A stretch of DNA of 64,000 bases from assembly GCF_002161555.1 (NCBI RefSeq), contig NZ_NFHZ01000002.1:124001-188000 (forward strand), given 5' to 3'. The notes under the pieces are model-generated. The model saw nothing but the letters and a program-made list of their open reading frames with translations. It did no database searches and was not told where the DNA came from. Source of the DNA: Barnesiella sp. An55. Lineage in GTDB: Bacteria > Bacteroidota > Bacteroidia > Bacteroidales > Barnesiellaceae. Shown here one piece after another: positions 24,536 through 33,748 of the stretch. Each line of letters starts with the position of its first letter. The stretch's first letter is position 1. The translations under genes were made by a program, and so were the position numbers.

Positions 24536-25990
24536 CTACAACCCTACCTTCTGCACCGTGCGCTTGCCGCGGTTGTCGGTGAGGGCCACCACATAGACTC
24601 CCGAGGCGATGCCGGTGGTGGGGATAGAGACCTCGCCCGGTTCACCGTCGAGGTATTCGCACCACACCAGTCGGCCGGTGGTGTCGATGAGTTCGGCCAG
24701 GCAATAGCCGTCGCCCGGCAAGGTCACAACCAGGGCATCGGGCGTGCGGGCGATGCGCAGGGCATCGGCTTCTGTCGTACCAACCGACGATATACAAGGC
24801 TCAATAATGTCGAACCGGTTGTAGATATTGTCCAAATAATCAAACTCGTCATCGATACGTTGGTAATAAAGTTTGTCGCCACACTGTGTGCCTCAATCGG
24901 GGTCAAAGGGGTGTAAAGGCAGACGGTCGGTAGTGCCTAAACCCTCTATCCAAGGGCTATACCCTTCCAGAAATATCACCTTGCGCACCTGCCCAACCCA
25001 ATAGGTAACATAGTCATGGGTAACCGGGATTTTCAACTCTTTCCCCGTAGGGTTCAACGGCGAATCGGCCTCGACGGTAAAGATATCACCTTTCTCCAGG
25101 GAGAAATCATACAACAACCACTCTCTCGTCCCATCCAGCAGATAGACCTTCTGGTTCTCTTCCCGCACAAGTGCCACCTCTGTTCCCGAGGAGAAATTGC
25201 AGTTACGCGACTCGACAAGCTGCTTATACGTCTTTCCATCGACCACCTTCTCGCCTGTAATGAAATAGTGATAAAACTGATCCAAGTCATAACCCCGTAC
25301 ATCACCCGGGTCGTAATGGTAGTAACCGAAACAGCACTCTTTTACATAGGGAGTATATTCATACTCCATCTCGCAAGGATCTTTTCGGTCGTTGACATAC
25401 TCATACTCGCCGGTCTCTATATTTTTGACATACTCGAGGGTCTTATAGGTATAACCTATTTCTGTGGGAATAGTAAACAGCAGATGGAATAGACCCTGTC
25501 TGGGTCCGATGCTGCCTATACCTTCGATATATATTCCTTGATATGAATCCTGTAGTTCTATTCGGCGGCGTTTCCCGCCATTGACCAGAATGGTATCTAT
25601 TTGAGCTATGATACATTCATTCTCATCGTACGTGTTTTCCCACGACAGATAAACCCGATCGCCCGCCTTCTCGGCCCGGAAATCGTAGATTATCTCTTCC
25701 ACCATCTCCTCCTTTTCGTCGCCGGGGCGCAGACAATAGACCACCCGGTCTTCTTCGCGAGCCAGTCCATAGAGCCGCATATTGTCTTCGAACGGGCAAG
25801 AGTCGCTTTGGTAACACTTCTTATAGGTTTTTCCTTCGACAATCGTGTCGCCTATAAACCGATATTTGTCGCCGTCGAACCACTCTACATTTTCCCGTAC
25901 GAAGGGGACGTATTCATACTCCTGTGCCTGACTGGCGATGCAGCCGAGACAAATTGCCGTGAACGTACATAGTAGTAAATGTGTTTTCAT
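24536..25990 (-). pseudogene. Secreted YEYVP-module protein B (two modules), interrupted by an in-frame TGA
   Basis: An open frame of 485 codons with a single stop, TGA at 24893-24895. The signal peptide (MKTHLLLCTFTAICLGCIAS) is followed by module 1 (EYEYVPFVRENVEW, LYGLAREEDRVVYC) and module 2 (MEYEYTPYVKECCFGYYHYD, VALVREENQKVYLL, WIEGLGTTDRLPLHP). After the stop the same frame goes on with GTQCGDKLYYQRIDD and the normal T9SS-like tail. As written, a 365-residue protein without its sorting tail is made, which would probably not be secreted by T9SS. One base change would restore the gene, so recent mutation or a sequence error are both possible. Confidence 0.82.
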
Positions 25991-26043
25991 ATTCGATACT
26001 GTTTTAGGTTATTCTCTGGTTTGGTTTTATGCGTATTGTTTTG
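25991..26043 (-). repeat. 53-bp intergenic spacer, copy 2
   Basis: Near-identical to 24483-24535; lies between paralogues B and C. Confidence 0.8.
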
Positions 26044-28053
26044 CTACAACCCTACTTTCTGCACCGTGCGCTTGCCGCGATTGTCGGTGAGGGCTACCAC
26101 ATAGACGCCCGGGGCGAGGGCGGTAGTGGGGACAGAGACCTCGCCCGGTTCACCGTCGAGGTATTCGCACCATACCAGTCGGCCGGTGGTGTCGATGAGT
26201 TCGGCCAGGCGGTAGCCGTCGCCCGGCAAGGTTACGACCAGAGCATCGGGTGTGCGGGCGATGCGCAGGGTAGCTGTGCGAGTTTCGCCCACGGCCAGTA
26301 TACAGTTGCCGTCGTCCAGGGGACTCCCGTTGTGGTTATCCTGTAAATAGATATATTCTCCGTTTTCCCGCAGGTAATAGAGGTGTTGGGTATTGTAATA
26401 GCACGGTGTATATGGATGAGGGCAGCCTCCATTATCATCGAAAGTCCATAGGGTTCCCTGATTCATATCGCCGATGCCCTCCATCCAATAGCCGAAATAA
26501 TAGCCTTGACCATTTTTGAAATAGATGCACTTCCGCTCTTTCCCGGCAAACTCGACGGTTTTTACATCGTATACCGATATCTCCGTAAATAAGGAATTGT
26601 GCATCTTGCTCAGGATAATACCGTCGCCTTTGGTCAGGTTGAAATCATAGCCCATCACATCTTCCTTATCCCGGAAATATACTTTTCGATTCTCTTCCCT
26701 GATTTGTCCGACCGGAGGGATTCTCTCCCAGTCGGGACATTCACCCGTGAGAGAAATGTTCTTGTATGCTTTGCCGTTGATGGTTGTATCGCCTGCTATG
26801 CAATAGTGGATATAATTACCACTTAATTCACCGGATTCATAAACTTCATAATATCCATATTGCGCTTCTCGGACAAACGGCTCGTACGACCGGCCAAACT
26901 CGCACTCGTCGCGTAGTGTGTTGACTATTCCTTTGTATTCATAGTCGCCGGTCTCCATATTCTTTATGTATCCGAGCCGGTTGTGTGGGTCGTCGATTTC
27001 TTCCGACGAAGCCTCGAAGGGAAAGAAGAATCCCCGGCAGGGTTCGAGGCTTCCGAATCCTTCGATATAACTGCCCGACGGCAGTTTGATGCGTCGCCGC
27101 AGTTGGTTGTTATTCACGGCTATGGTGTCGATGTGTATCACCGGCTCGCCTTTGGGATTGAGCCGGGTAGGCACCCGGTCGCCGGGCTTCTCGACGCTGA
27201 AATCATAGAGCACCGTCTCCTGTTCATCGCCGGGGCGCAGGCAATAGACCACGCGATCTGCCTCGCGGGCCAGGCCATAGAGCGTCTGACCCTCTTCGAA
27301 GGGACAGCTCTTGCTCACATAGCATTTCTTGTACGACTCTCCGCCCACTACCGTATCGCCCTCGAAACGATAGCATTCGTCATAACCCCATTTTATCCCT
27401 TCGCGCACGAAAGGCACATACTCATAGGTCCCCAGTCTGGACCACTCGGGTTGGTAGATAAGCCGGTCCTCTATATTTTCGACGGTCTCCACCCGATCGA
27501 GATATTTTGTTCCCGCTTCGGTGTCGGAATTGCAAAAGGGATAATAGAGATTATTCCGTTTGCCGGTATAGCCTATACCCTCGATGCAGACACCGTCAAC
27601 ATCCTTCAGTTTGATTCGTCTCCTGTATGTATTGTCGATGAGTATCGTGTCGATCCACTCGACCTCCATGCCGAAATAAGGCGGGTCGTTGTGCCAGGCC
27701 CACATGGTATCGCCGGCCTGCTCTACATTGAAGTCGTAGATGGGAATTTCGGATTTCTGGGGAACCGTATCGAAGGGCCTTGCGCTGATATCAAGTTGAT
27801 AGACGACTTTATTCTCTTCGCGCAGATATATCCTGGCCCCTACCAGACTCCAAAAATCAGGCATATAAGCATAGGCATAGAGTTTTCCATCAATATATCG
27901 GTTATCCGGTAAAAGGGTCGCTGTGTATTCATCATTAAATGTCCATCTAACATCCTCCCGCACAATAGGCACATATTCATACTCCTGTGCTTGCCCGGCG
28001 ATGCAGCCGAGACATATCAGCGCGAAACTCCAAAGTAGTGATTGTGTTTTCAT
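26044..28053 (-). CDS. Secreted YEYVP-module protein C (three modules) with T9SS-type tail
   Basis: A 669-residue protein with the same signal peptide as protein A (MKTQSLLWSFALICLGCIAG). Three modules begin at EYEYVPIVREDVRW (about residue 24), TYEYVPFVREGIKWGYDECY (about 213) and RSYEPFVREAQYGYYEVYE (about 395); each carries variants of GDT..GK.YK, REE.KVVY, YDF..E..GD and EG.G. The tail is nearly the same as in A and B (ALRIARTPDALVVTLPGDGY split: LRIARTPDALVVTLPGDGY). The middle module is closest to module 1 of B. No enzyme motif is visible. It follows the headless C25 gene by 11 bases and is probably co-transcribed with it. Confidence 0.85.
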   Translation of the reverse strand: MKTQSLLWSFALICLGCIAGQAQEYEYVPIVREDVRWTFNDEYTATLLPDNRYIDGKLYAYAYMPDFWSLVGARIYLREENKVVYQLDISARPFDTVPQKSEIPIYDFNVEQAGDTMWAWHNDPPYFGMEVEWIDTILIDNTYRRRIKLKDVDGVCIEGIGYTGKRNNLYYPFCNSDTEAGTKYLDRVETVENIEDRLIYQPEWSRLGTYEYVPFVREGIKWGYDECYRFEGDTVVGGESYKKCYVSKSCPFEEGQTLYGLAREADRVVYCLRPGDEQETVLYDFSVEKPGDRVPTRLNPKGEPVIHIDTIAVNNNQLRRRIKLPSGSYIEGFGSLEPCRGFFFPFEASSEEIDDPHNRLGYIKNMETGDYEYKGIVNTLRDECEFGRSYEPFVREAQYGYYEVYESGELSGNYIHYCIAGDTTINGKAYKNISLTGECPDWERIPPVGQIREENRKVYFRDKEDVMGYDFNLTKGDGIILSKMHNSLFTEISVYDVKTVEFAGKERKCIYFKNGQGYYFGYWMEGIGDMNQGTLWTFDDNGGCPHPYTPCYYNTQHLYYLRENGEYIYLQDNHNGSPLDDGNCILAVGETRTATLRIARTPDALVVTLPGDGYRLAELIDTTGRLVWCEYLDGEPGEVSVPTTALAPGVYVVALTDNRGKRTVQKVGL

Positions 28054-28064
28054 ATCTGTAAGTC

Positions 28065-28874
28065 TTATTTAAATTCGACATTTGCTCCTGCTTTTGCTTC
28101 AAAGCCAGGCTGTATCTCTATTTCTTCTCCGGCTTCAATTTGCAGGGTACCGCCCCCTTCGACAAGTCCGCCGGATAGAATGGCTTTACCGGTGTTTTTG
28201 ATAATCAATGCGGCTCCTTCCTTTATGATGAGTCCGTCGCCAATCCATACATCGCCGTTCGATTCGAAAGTAAGAGTGCCCGATTCTATAACAACATTTC
28301 CTTCGGTGCGGTTCGTATCTACCGCTTTACCGATATGAATGTCGTTCACCTGGAAATATTGCGAAGTGTCTAACGTGTCGTTTTGCAGATACAACGGTGC
28401 CACATAAGGTATGGCATTGTTTTTATATACCGTTACGACGCTGTTGGGTGAGGCATTGGCAAATGTGATATTTGTACTTGTATCCTCTTTTACCTCGGGC
28501 TGTTGATTGACCCCCGACGTAATAGCGACCTTGCTGCCTGCTATCCCTGCACCGGATACTGTAATCGAGTGGTCGGTTCGAATTACCGATATATCGCTGT
28601 AAACCGATGGAATATCGGTCCACATGGAGAACTCGGGACAGCCAATCAGATGGTGAGTTAATTTACACCGACGGTTACTGAATGTCGCTTTTGACAAAGC
28701 TTCTGCCACTCCTATTTGACAAGAAGTTGATTTTATCTGTTCTACAAATTGTTCTTCCAATGAAGCAGAGGTGCCTACCAAGCCATTCCGCGTATTTCCC
28801 AAAAAGGCAGGACCGCCATACAATCCGGCTACGGTAAAAGAGTTCCCTATTGTATGGAATGTTGTAATTTCCAT
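28065..28874 (-). pseudogene. C25 (gingipain-like) protein lacking its catalytic N-terminus, with own promoter
   Basis: About 269 codons. The first part (NSFTVAGLYGGPAFLGNTRN, GLVGTSASLEEQFVEQI, LIGCPEFSMWTDIP) matches the C-terminal end of peptidase C25 domains, where a GNTR block and a GDPEMPVWT-like block precede an Ig-like domain. The part with the catalytic His and Cys is absent. It continues into an Ig-like stretch and a beta-helical C-terminal domain (GNVVIESGTLTFESNGDVWI, IQPGFEAKAGANVEFK) seen in some T9SS cargo. A TATCTTTG box at 28895-28902 lies just before the ATG at 28874; the frame continues to 28949 but only over AT-rich non-coding-like DNA. No signal peptide, so no normal export is expected. 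Confidence 0.65.
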
Positions 28875-28894
28875 AAATATCAAATGGATTTTCT

Positions 28895-28902
28895 CAAAGA
28901 TA
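28895..28902 (-). promoter_or_regulatory. -7 box upstream of the C25 fragment and YEYVP operon
   Basis: Minus-strand TATCTTTG, 20 bases before the ATG at 28874. It is the only clear promoter element for the four-gene run 28874-23577. No good -33 box. Confidence 0.55.
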
Positions 28903-29031
28903 GTAAAAATTTTTGTAAATTTTATAATTATACAAGAAAAAAAATACATATGTCTTGCCGAGATACCTAAATATCTCCGTTAGAAGTCAAAGAATATCTC
29001 AACTCTATTCTTAATAACGGAGTTGCACAAT

Positions 29032-30564
29032 TTAGAACTGGGAGTAGATGAAGGGCACCAGTTCGCTCGAACGTACCTGCAACACGAAGAAGAGCACCAG
29101 GGCCAGGATAGCGGCCTTGACCACCAGCGGCGACCACGAGAGTTCACGTTGCAGCCACTGCGACCAGCGGTGCGGGGCGAAGTGCAGCAGGTATCCGGCC
29201 ACGAGGGCAACGAAGATAACGGCATATCCCGATACGAAAGCGGGAATGGCTTCGGGTCGGAAGTTGGTGAATATCTGGGTCAATATCTGCCCGGCAATAT
29301 CGAGCGAGGGGGCGCGGAAGAAAATCCACCCGGCGGCTACGACATGGAAGGTGAGCAGTACGTTGAGGAGGTGGCGGAAGATGCCGGCCCGATAATCCTT
29401 GGCCACGGGGAAGATGCGGCGGTAGAGTTTGTGCACGATGAGCATGAGTCCGTGCCAGGCCCCCCAGATGACAAAGAGCCACGAGGCACCGTGCCACAGA
29501 CCGCCCAGCACCATGGTGATGAAGAGGTTGAGATAGGTGCGCACGGTTCCCCGCCGGTTGCCGCCCAGCGAAATGTAGAGGTAGTCGCGCAGCCAGCTCG
29601 ACAGGGAGATGTGCCACCGCCGCCAGAACTCGGTGATGGAGCCCGACTTGTAGGGCGAGTCGAAGTTGATTTTGAACCGGTAGCCCATGAGCAGGGCAAT
29701 ACCGATGGCCATATCGGAGTAGCCGGAGAAGTCGCAATAGATTTGCAGCGTATAGCCATAGACACCCATCAGGTTCTCGAAGCCGGTATAGAGCATGGGG
29801 TTGTCGAAGATGCGATCGACGAAATTGACGCTGATGTAGTCGGAGATGACCACCTTCTTGATCAACCCGCACATAATCAGGAAGAGCCCTTCGCCCAACA
29901 GAGCGGGAGTGATGTCGAGCGGCCGGTGTATCTGCGGCACGAAGTCCTTGGCCCGCACCACGGGGCCGGCAGCCAACGGCGGGAAGAACGAGAGGTAAAA
30001 CAGATAGTCGCGGAAACTGGTGACCGGGGCCATCTGCCGGCGATAGAGGTCGATGATGTAGCTCAGCGAACGGAACGTAAAGAACGAGATACCGATGGGC
30101 AGCACGATGTCGAGCGGTTCGAACGGCTGGTGTGTCAGGTCGGCAAAGGTTCCCAGCAGCAGATTGGTGTATTTGAAGTAGCAGAGCATCCCCAGGTTCA
30201 CCAGCATACTGGCCAGCACACAGAGCTGCCGTAGCCCCTTTCGCGAGAGGCGGCCCAAAAGCCGTCCCAACGAATAGTCCGAGAGGGCCACCGCTACCAG
30301 CAACAGGAAACAGAGCCCGCTCGACTTGTAGTAGAAGTAGAGCGAAAAGAGGATGACAAACCCGATGCGCAGGGCTTCGCGATGCGCCAGCAGGCGGTAT
30401 ATCCACATAAACCCAATGAAGAGAAAGAGGAACAGACCGGTATTGAACATGAGGGGATTCTGCCCGTCATAGACAAACAGCGACGCCACTTTAGACCAGT
30501 CGATACTCTCCACGAAGGCAGCCACGTCGGCCGCCCGATTACTGAGCCACTCCATTATCCACAT
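29032..30564 (-). CDS. MBOAT-family membrane O-acyltransferase (AlgI/DltB-like)
   Basis: A 510-residue protein with about 10-12 membrane spans. MBOAT hallmarks: PIGISFFTFRSLSYIIDLYR (156-175), DFSGYSDMAIGIALLMGY (278-295), EFWRRWHISLSSW (312-324) and the active-site His358 in GGLWHGASW. AlgI and relatives take acyl groups across the membrane for O-acetylation of exported polysaccharides, handing them to SGNH partners. It is the third gene of a coupled operon after two SGNH hydrolases; its ATG overlaps the end of the preceding gene by 26 bases. The start could also be the internal Met4. The substrate glycan is unknown because no polysaccharide cluster is adjacent. Confidence 0.92.
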   Translation of the reverse strand: MWIMEWLSNRAADVAAFVESIDWSKVASLFVYDGQNPLMFNTGLFLFLFIGFMWIYRLLAHREALRIGFVILFSLYFYYKSSGLCFLLLVAVALSDYSLGRLLGRLSRKGLRQLCVLASMLVNLGMLCYFKYTNLLLGTFADLTHQPFEPLDIVLPIGISFFTFRSLSYIIDLYRRQMAPVTSFRDYLFYLSFFPPLAAGPVVRAKDFVPQIHRPLDITPALLGEGLFLIMCGLIKKVVISDYISVNFVDRIFDNPMLYTGFENLMGVYGYTLQIYCDFSGYSDMAIGIALLMGYRFKINFDSPYKSGSITEFWRRWHISLSSWLRDYLYISLGGNRRGTVRTYLNLFITMVLGGLWHGASWLFVIWGAWHGLMLIVHKLYRRIFPVAKDYRAGIFRHLLNVLLTFHVVAAGWIFFRAPSLDIAGQILTQIFTNFRPEAIPAFVSGYAVIFVALVAGYLLHFAPHRWSQWLQRELSWSPLVVKAAILALVLFFVLQVRSSELVPFIYSQF

Positions 30565-31807
30565 AATCTTGATAAGCTTTCATAAGTGTGCGATACAACA
30601 TTTCGCCCTGTATGCGATAGCCGGTCTCGGTGCAGTGCGTGCGGTCGCGAGCCATGAGTCCGGCCTTTTGCCACTGGGCCGACGAACCCTTGCCTCCCGC
30701 CACCTCGTACCAGTCCCAGCAGGCCAGATGATGGTCGGCGGCATAGGCTGCGATAGTCTCGCGCACGAGGGTTACCCGCGAATTGGGCGAATAGTAAACC
30801 CGACGGCGACGTTTCACCCGGCGGACACGCCGGCGGGCACACTCGGCCGGCGTGGTGAGCAGGATAGCAGCCTGCGGGCAGTTCTTTTGCAACGAAGCAA
30901 CCACGGCGTCGATCTGCCGATAGAGTTCGTCGCGGGTCAACGAAGTCGAGAACGACTCGTTCGTGCCGAGCGAAACCACAATGAGCCGCGGCGAAAGGGC
31001 AGCCACTTGCTCGGCAAAATGGGGTATGGCAGCATAGCTGCTGTAAAAAGCGCCGTTGTTGCCGATGGTATGGTAGAGGATTCCGCTCTCGCCCGTCTCG
31101 AGACTCGCCCCATAAATGGCCAACCGCTCTTCGCCGGGAGCAATCTGTCCGGTAAAGTGGATGCTGCACACCGGGTCGTCCCACGAATAGCAGGTGAGGA
31201 AGGGGCTGCGCGTCTCACCCGAGACCCGATAGGGCTCGGAGATGATGGCCGGGAACGAATCGGTGGGCTCGTGAAAGAGGCGTACCTTGCGGAACCCGGC
31301 ACAATCGTCGGTCTTGCTCAGGGTCGAGAAGGTCAGGTCGATATGGTTGCTGCGAGGCACAATGGCTATTCCCCCGATGCCCGGGGTATAGGCACTGTAC
31401 TTGCTCCCCACACAGCGGGAAAAGTTCCACACCCCGTCGGTCACCACCGAGTAGTCGTGCGGTTCGTTGGTCTTGGCCAGTTTCAGCGGCACCACCAATC
31501 CGCGGCCCGCATCGCCAAAGCGTCGTTGCAGAGGCAGCCGCACCGCCTCGGTGAGGTATCCGGCCTGCACGTGCGAGTCGCCTATATGCACGATAGAGAC
31601 AATGCGGGGTATCGAGTCGGTGACACTTTGCAACGAATCCATCGCGGCAAAGATCGGAGACCAGTCGGCGCCATTCAAGGCAATGATATTCTTCTCCTTG
31701 TTCAAAAAGGCCGGTACCGACACCGTGTCGCCCAGCCACTGCGCCCGCAGCGGAGCTACCGCACAAACGGCCAGCAAAAGGGATCCTATGATACGACGTA
31801 TTCTCAT
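30539..31807 (-). CDS. Periplasmic SGNH/GDSL hydrolase-fold protein, AlgJ/AlgX-like partner of MBOAT
   Basis: A 422-residue protein with a signal peptide (to about residue 22). SGNH blocks: VHIGDSHVQAGY (Ser78), SLGTNES (Gly281, Asn283), and the C-terminal Asp388/His391 in RDRTHCTETGY. A carbohydrate-binding-like beta insert separates blocks I and III. Such proteins act as acetyl-transferases or esterases on glycans. An Arg-rich patch (RRRVRRVKRRRRVYYS, 325-340) is notable. It overlaps the upstream SGNH gene by 4 bases (ATGA) and the MBOAT gene by 26 bases, so the three are made together. Confidence 0.9.
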   Translation of the reverse strand: MRIRRIIGSLLLAVCAVAPLRAQWLGDTVSVPAFLNKEKNIIALNGADWSPIFAAMDSLQSVTDSIPRIVSIVHIGDSHVQAGYLTEAVRLPLQRRFGDAGRGLVVPLKLAKTNEPHDYSVVTDGVWNFSRCVGSKYSAYTPGIGGIAIVPRSNHIDLTFSTLSKTDDCAGFRKVRLFHEPTDSFPAIISEPYRVSGETRSPFLTCYSWDDPVCSIHFTGQIAPGEERLAIYGASLETGESGILYHTIGNNGAFYSSYAAIPHFAEQVAALSPRLIVVSLGTNESFSTSLTRDELYRQIDAVVASLQKNCPQAAILLTTPAECARRRVRRVKRRRRVYYSPNSRVTLVRETIAAYAADHHLACWDWYEVAGGKGSSAQWQKAGLMARDRTHCTETGYRIQGEMLYRTLMKAYQDYVDNGVAQ

Positions 31808-33303
31808 CGGCCGTGCTTGTTTATGCTATACTCCAGCGATTTGACAAACTCGCCCGCCAACCGCCGGCCCCCCTTGTGGTTGATGTGGGTATAATCCTTG
31901 TTGGCCTGTTTCTTCGACACATAGTCGATCATGCCATTCTGCCCGCCCATGGCGGCAAAGGTATCCCAAAAGACGATACCCGCATTCTTGGCCGCCAACC
32001 GCTGGGCCCGCGAGAGAGCCAGCACCGCCGGCATGGTGACAAACGAACCGTTCATCTTGCGACTGCGGTCGCCCACCCCCATCAAGATAATATCGGCCTG
32101 CGGATAACAACTCTTCAAATGGTTAATCACGGCTACCATCTTGCGGGCATACGACTCGTAGTGCAGAATCTCGGGCGACATCACATTCAATCCATATTGC
32201 AACACGATGGCATCGTAGGGAACGGCCTTATTCATCTGTGCACTGCGCTCGCTCGAAATCGATACCAGCGAAAGGCCCGAATAGCCTCGGGTCGAGATAT
32301 TGTCGATGGCTATACCCTGTGTATCGTCGAGCCATACGCCTATGGCGGTGAAACCGGCAATGGCTCCTGTCCTTACCTGGAAACGGCTGGTCTTGCCGGG
32401 CACCTCGATCGACTGGATTTCGGGCGAACCCGTCACGGCAAAAGACTGCCACTCGCCATCGCCTATCTTCAGCGAGATAGAACAATCGTTACGGGCTATG
32501 AAAACAAAGCGGGAGACATTCCAGCTGTCGGCACGCTCGATGCGCGTGGTACCCCGATACTGGGCACTGGCCCCCTCGAGCGGCACAAAATATTGCTGAT
32601 GCAAGGTCATGAGGCTCCAATCGACCGCCCGGGGCTTGAGCACACTGTGAACCTCCCAGCCGTTGCCCGACTGCACGACCGACCGACGGAATCCCGGGAA
32701 ATCGGAGTGCATCGACACATACCCCACGCCACAACCGCCATACTGCTTCTGCAACTGGCTACGCACATCCTGCGTGAAGATATCGGCCTCGATAAACGAA
32801 TCGCCCAGAAAAGCTATGCGGGCCGGACGGCCCTGTGACGAGCGTTGTGACAAGGCGTTCAAAAGATGAGACAATCCGGTGCCATTGGGCGAGAAGTCCT
32901 CAAACAGTACCACCTCGCCATCCTTGCGGGGTGGAGCACCAGCCATCGTCGTATCGAGGGTAGCCGGTACGACAGCTCTCGCCACCGGTGCCATCGGCGC
33001 CGCACTGTCGCTCCCCAGCGAGTCGGCCCGAGCCACCAACGAATCGGTGCTCAACGAATCGACCATCGCGAAAAGCGAGTCGCTTTCGGCATCGTGCCAC
33101 ACGGCATCGCCCGGCAACTCGAGCGCCGATTCATCTACTCGGATATCGGAAAAAAGGTCGATGGGTTTGGTCGTGAATCCACCCCACTCCACCACGGGCA
33201 ATTTCGTCAGGAGAAATAAAAATACAACGGCTATCACCAACAGGGCAACTACATGCCCACCTTTATGTTTTGGGGAATCGTTTCCCACTTTCTTTTTCTT
33301 CAC
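31804..33303 (-). CDS. Membrane-anchored SGNH/GDSL hydrolase-fold protein
   Basis: A 499-residue type II membrane protein: short Lys-rich cytoplasmic start, one span (18-33), a Ser/Asp/Ala-rich linker with repeated DSL triplets (about 75-130), then an SGNH domain with AFLGDSFIEAD (Ser169), QYGLNVMSP for block III and DYTHINHKGG (Asp470, His473). It is paralogous to the next gene and the first of the operon. Two SGNH proteins with one MBOAT parallels alginate and cellulose acetylation systems (AlgI/J/X, WssF-I), which is the basis for the functional guess. Promoter sequences come from the repeat at 33325-33470. Confidence 0.88.
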   Translation of the reverse strand: MKKKKVGNDSPKHKGGHVVALLVIAVVFLFLLTKLPVVEWGGFTTKPIDLFSDIRVDESALELPGDAVWHDAESDSLFAMVDSLSTDSLVARADSLGSDSAAPMAPVARAVVPATLDTTMAGAPPRKDGEVVLFEDFSPNGTGLSHLLNALSQRSSQGRPARIAFLGDSFIEADIFTQDVRSQLQKQYGGCGVGYVSMHSDFPGFRRSVVQSGNGWEVHSVLKPRAVDWSLMTLHQQYFVPLEGASAQYRGTTRIERADSWNVSRFVFIARNDCSISLKIGDGEWQSFAVTGSPEIQSIEVPGKTSRFQVRTGAIAGFTAIGVWLDDTQGIAIDNISTRGYSGLSLVSISSERSAQMNKAVPYDAIVLQYGLNVMSPEILHYESYARKMVAVINHLKSCYPQADIILMGVGDRSRKMNGSFVTMPAVLALSRAQRLAAKNAGIVFWDTFAAMGGQNGMIDYVSKKQANKDYTHINHKGGRRLAGEFVKSLEYSINKHGR

Positions 33304-33324
33304 TTCGGTCCTTCAAATGAGATT

Positions 33325-33470
33325 GCAAAGATAGTGAAAGGCGAGCGCCGGGGCAAACGGAAAACAAAGTTTTCAAGTTTGACAGAGCCGAGCCGCATCC
33401 TATTTTTGCAGCATGCAAAGATAAGGAAAGGTGAGCGCAAAGGAAAAGGGGAACAAAGTTTTCAACTATT
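33325..33470 (-). repeat. Promoter-carrying intergenic repeat, two-unit copy at the SGNH-MBOAT operon
   Basis: On the minus strand two units of about 55 bp (ending CACCTTTCCTTATCTTTGC and CGCCTTTCACTATCTTTGC) are joined by a linker containing ATAGGATGCGGCTCGGC. The -7 boxes TATCTTTG fall at 33416-33423 and 33326-33333, the latter about 20 bases before the ATG at 33303. The same layout, in the other orientation, is found before rsmD. Confidence 0.8.
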
Positions 33471-33524
33471 TTTTATCTCAAACTACTGCTATCTCCAACT
33501 AAAAAGTATCTCATCACCGACCAT

Positions 33525-33548
33525 CCCCCCGCATCGTGGTGCGGGGGG
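33525..33548. terminator. GC hairpin in the 33.5-kb intergenic region
   Basis: CCCCCCGC (33525-33532) and GCGGGGGG (33541-33548) form a perfect 8-bp stem with an 8-nt loop. It has no T run and may be a transcription block or repeat-associated structure. The rest of 33471-33748 holds no gene. Confidence 0.5.
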
Positions 33549-33748
33549 GAAACCCCTTCACATCATACTCCCGTGCAATATCCAAAGGAGATACAAAGAG
33601 GAGTATGTAAAAAACGGACCTTCTTGGGCCTTTTTGCTTTCGCCATACCTGTATCGATCCAAAAGGGCACGAAACTTCCACAGAAACGGGGTATTCGCCC
33701 CGGCAGATTTGTTTTTTCCGGAATATTTTTCTACTTTAGCTTTTTGTA

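Noticed and set aside
24893-24895. TGA read as selenocysteine in paralogue B
   Set aside because: Paralogues have no Cys at this place, no hairpin of SECIS type is evident after it, and Bacteroidales rarely use selenocysteine.
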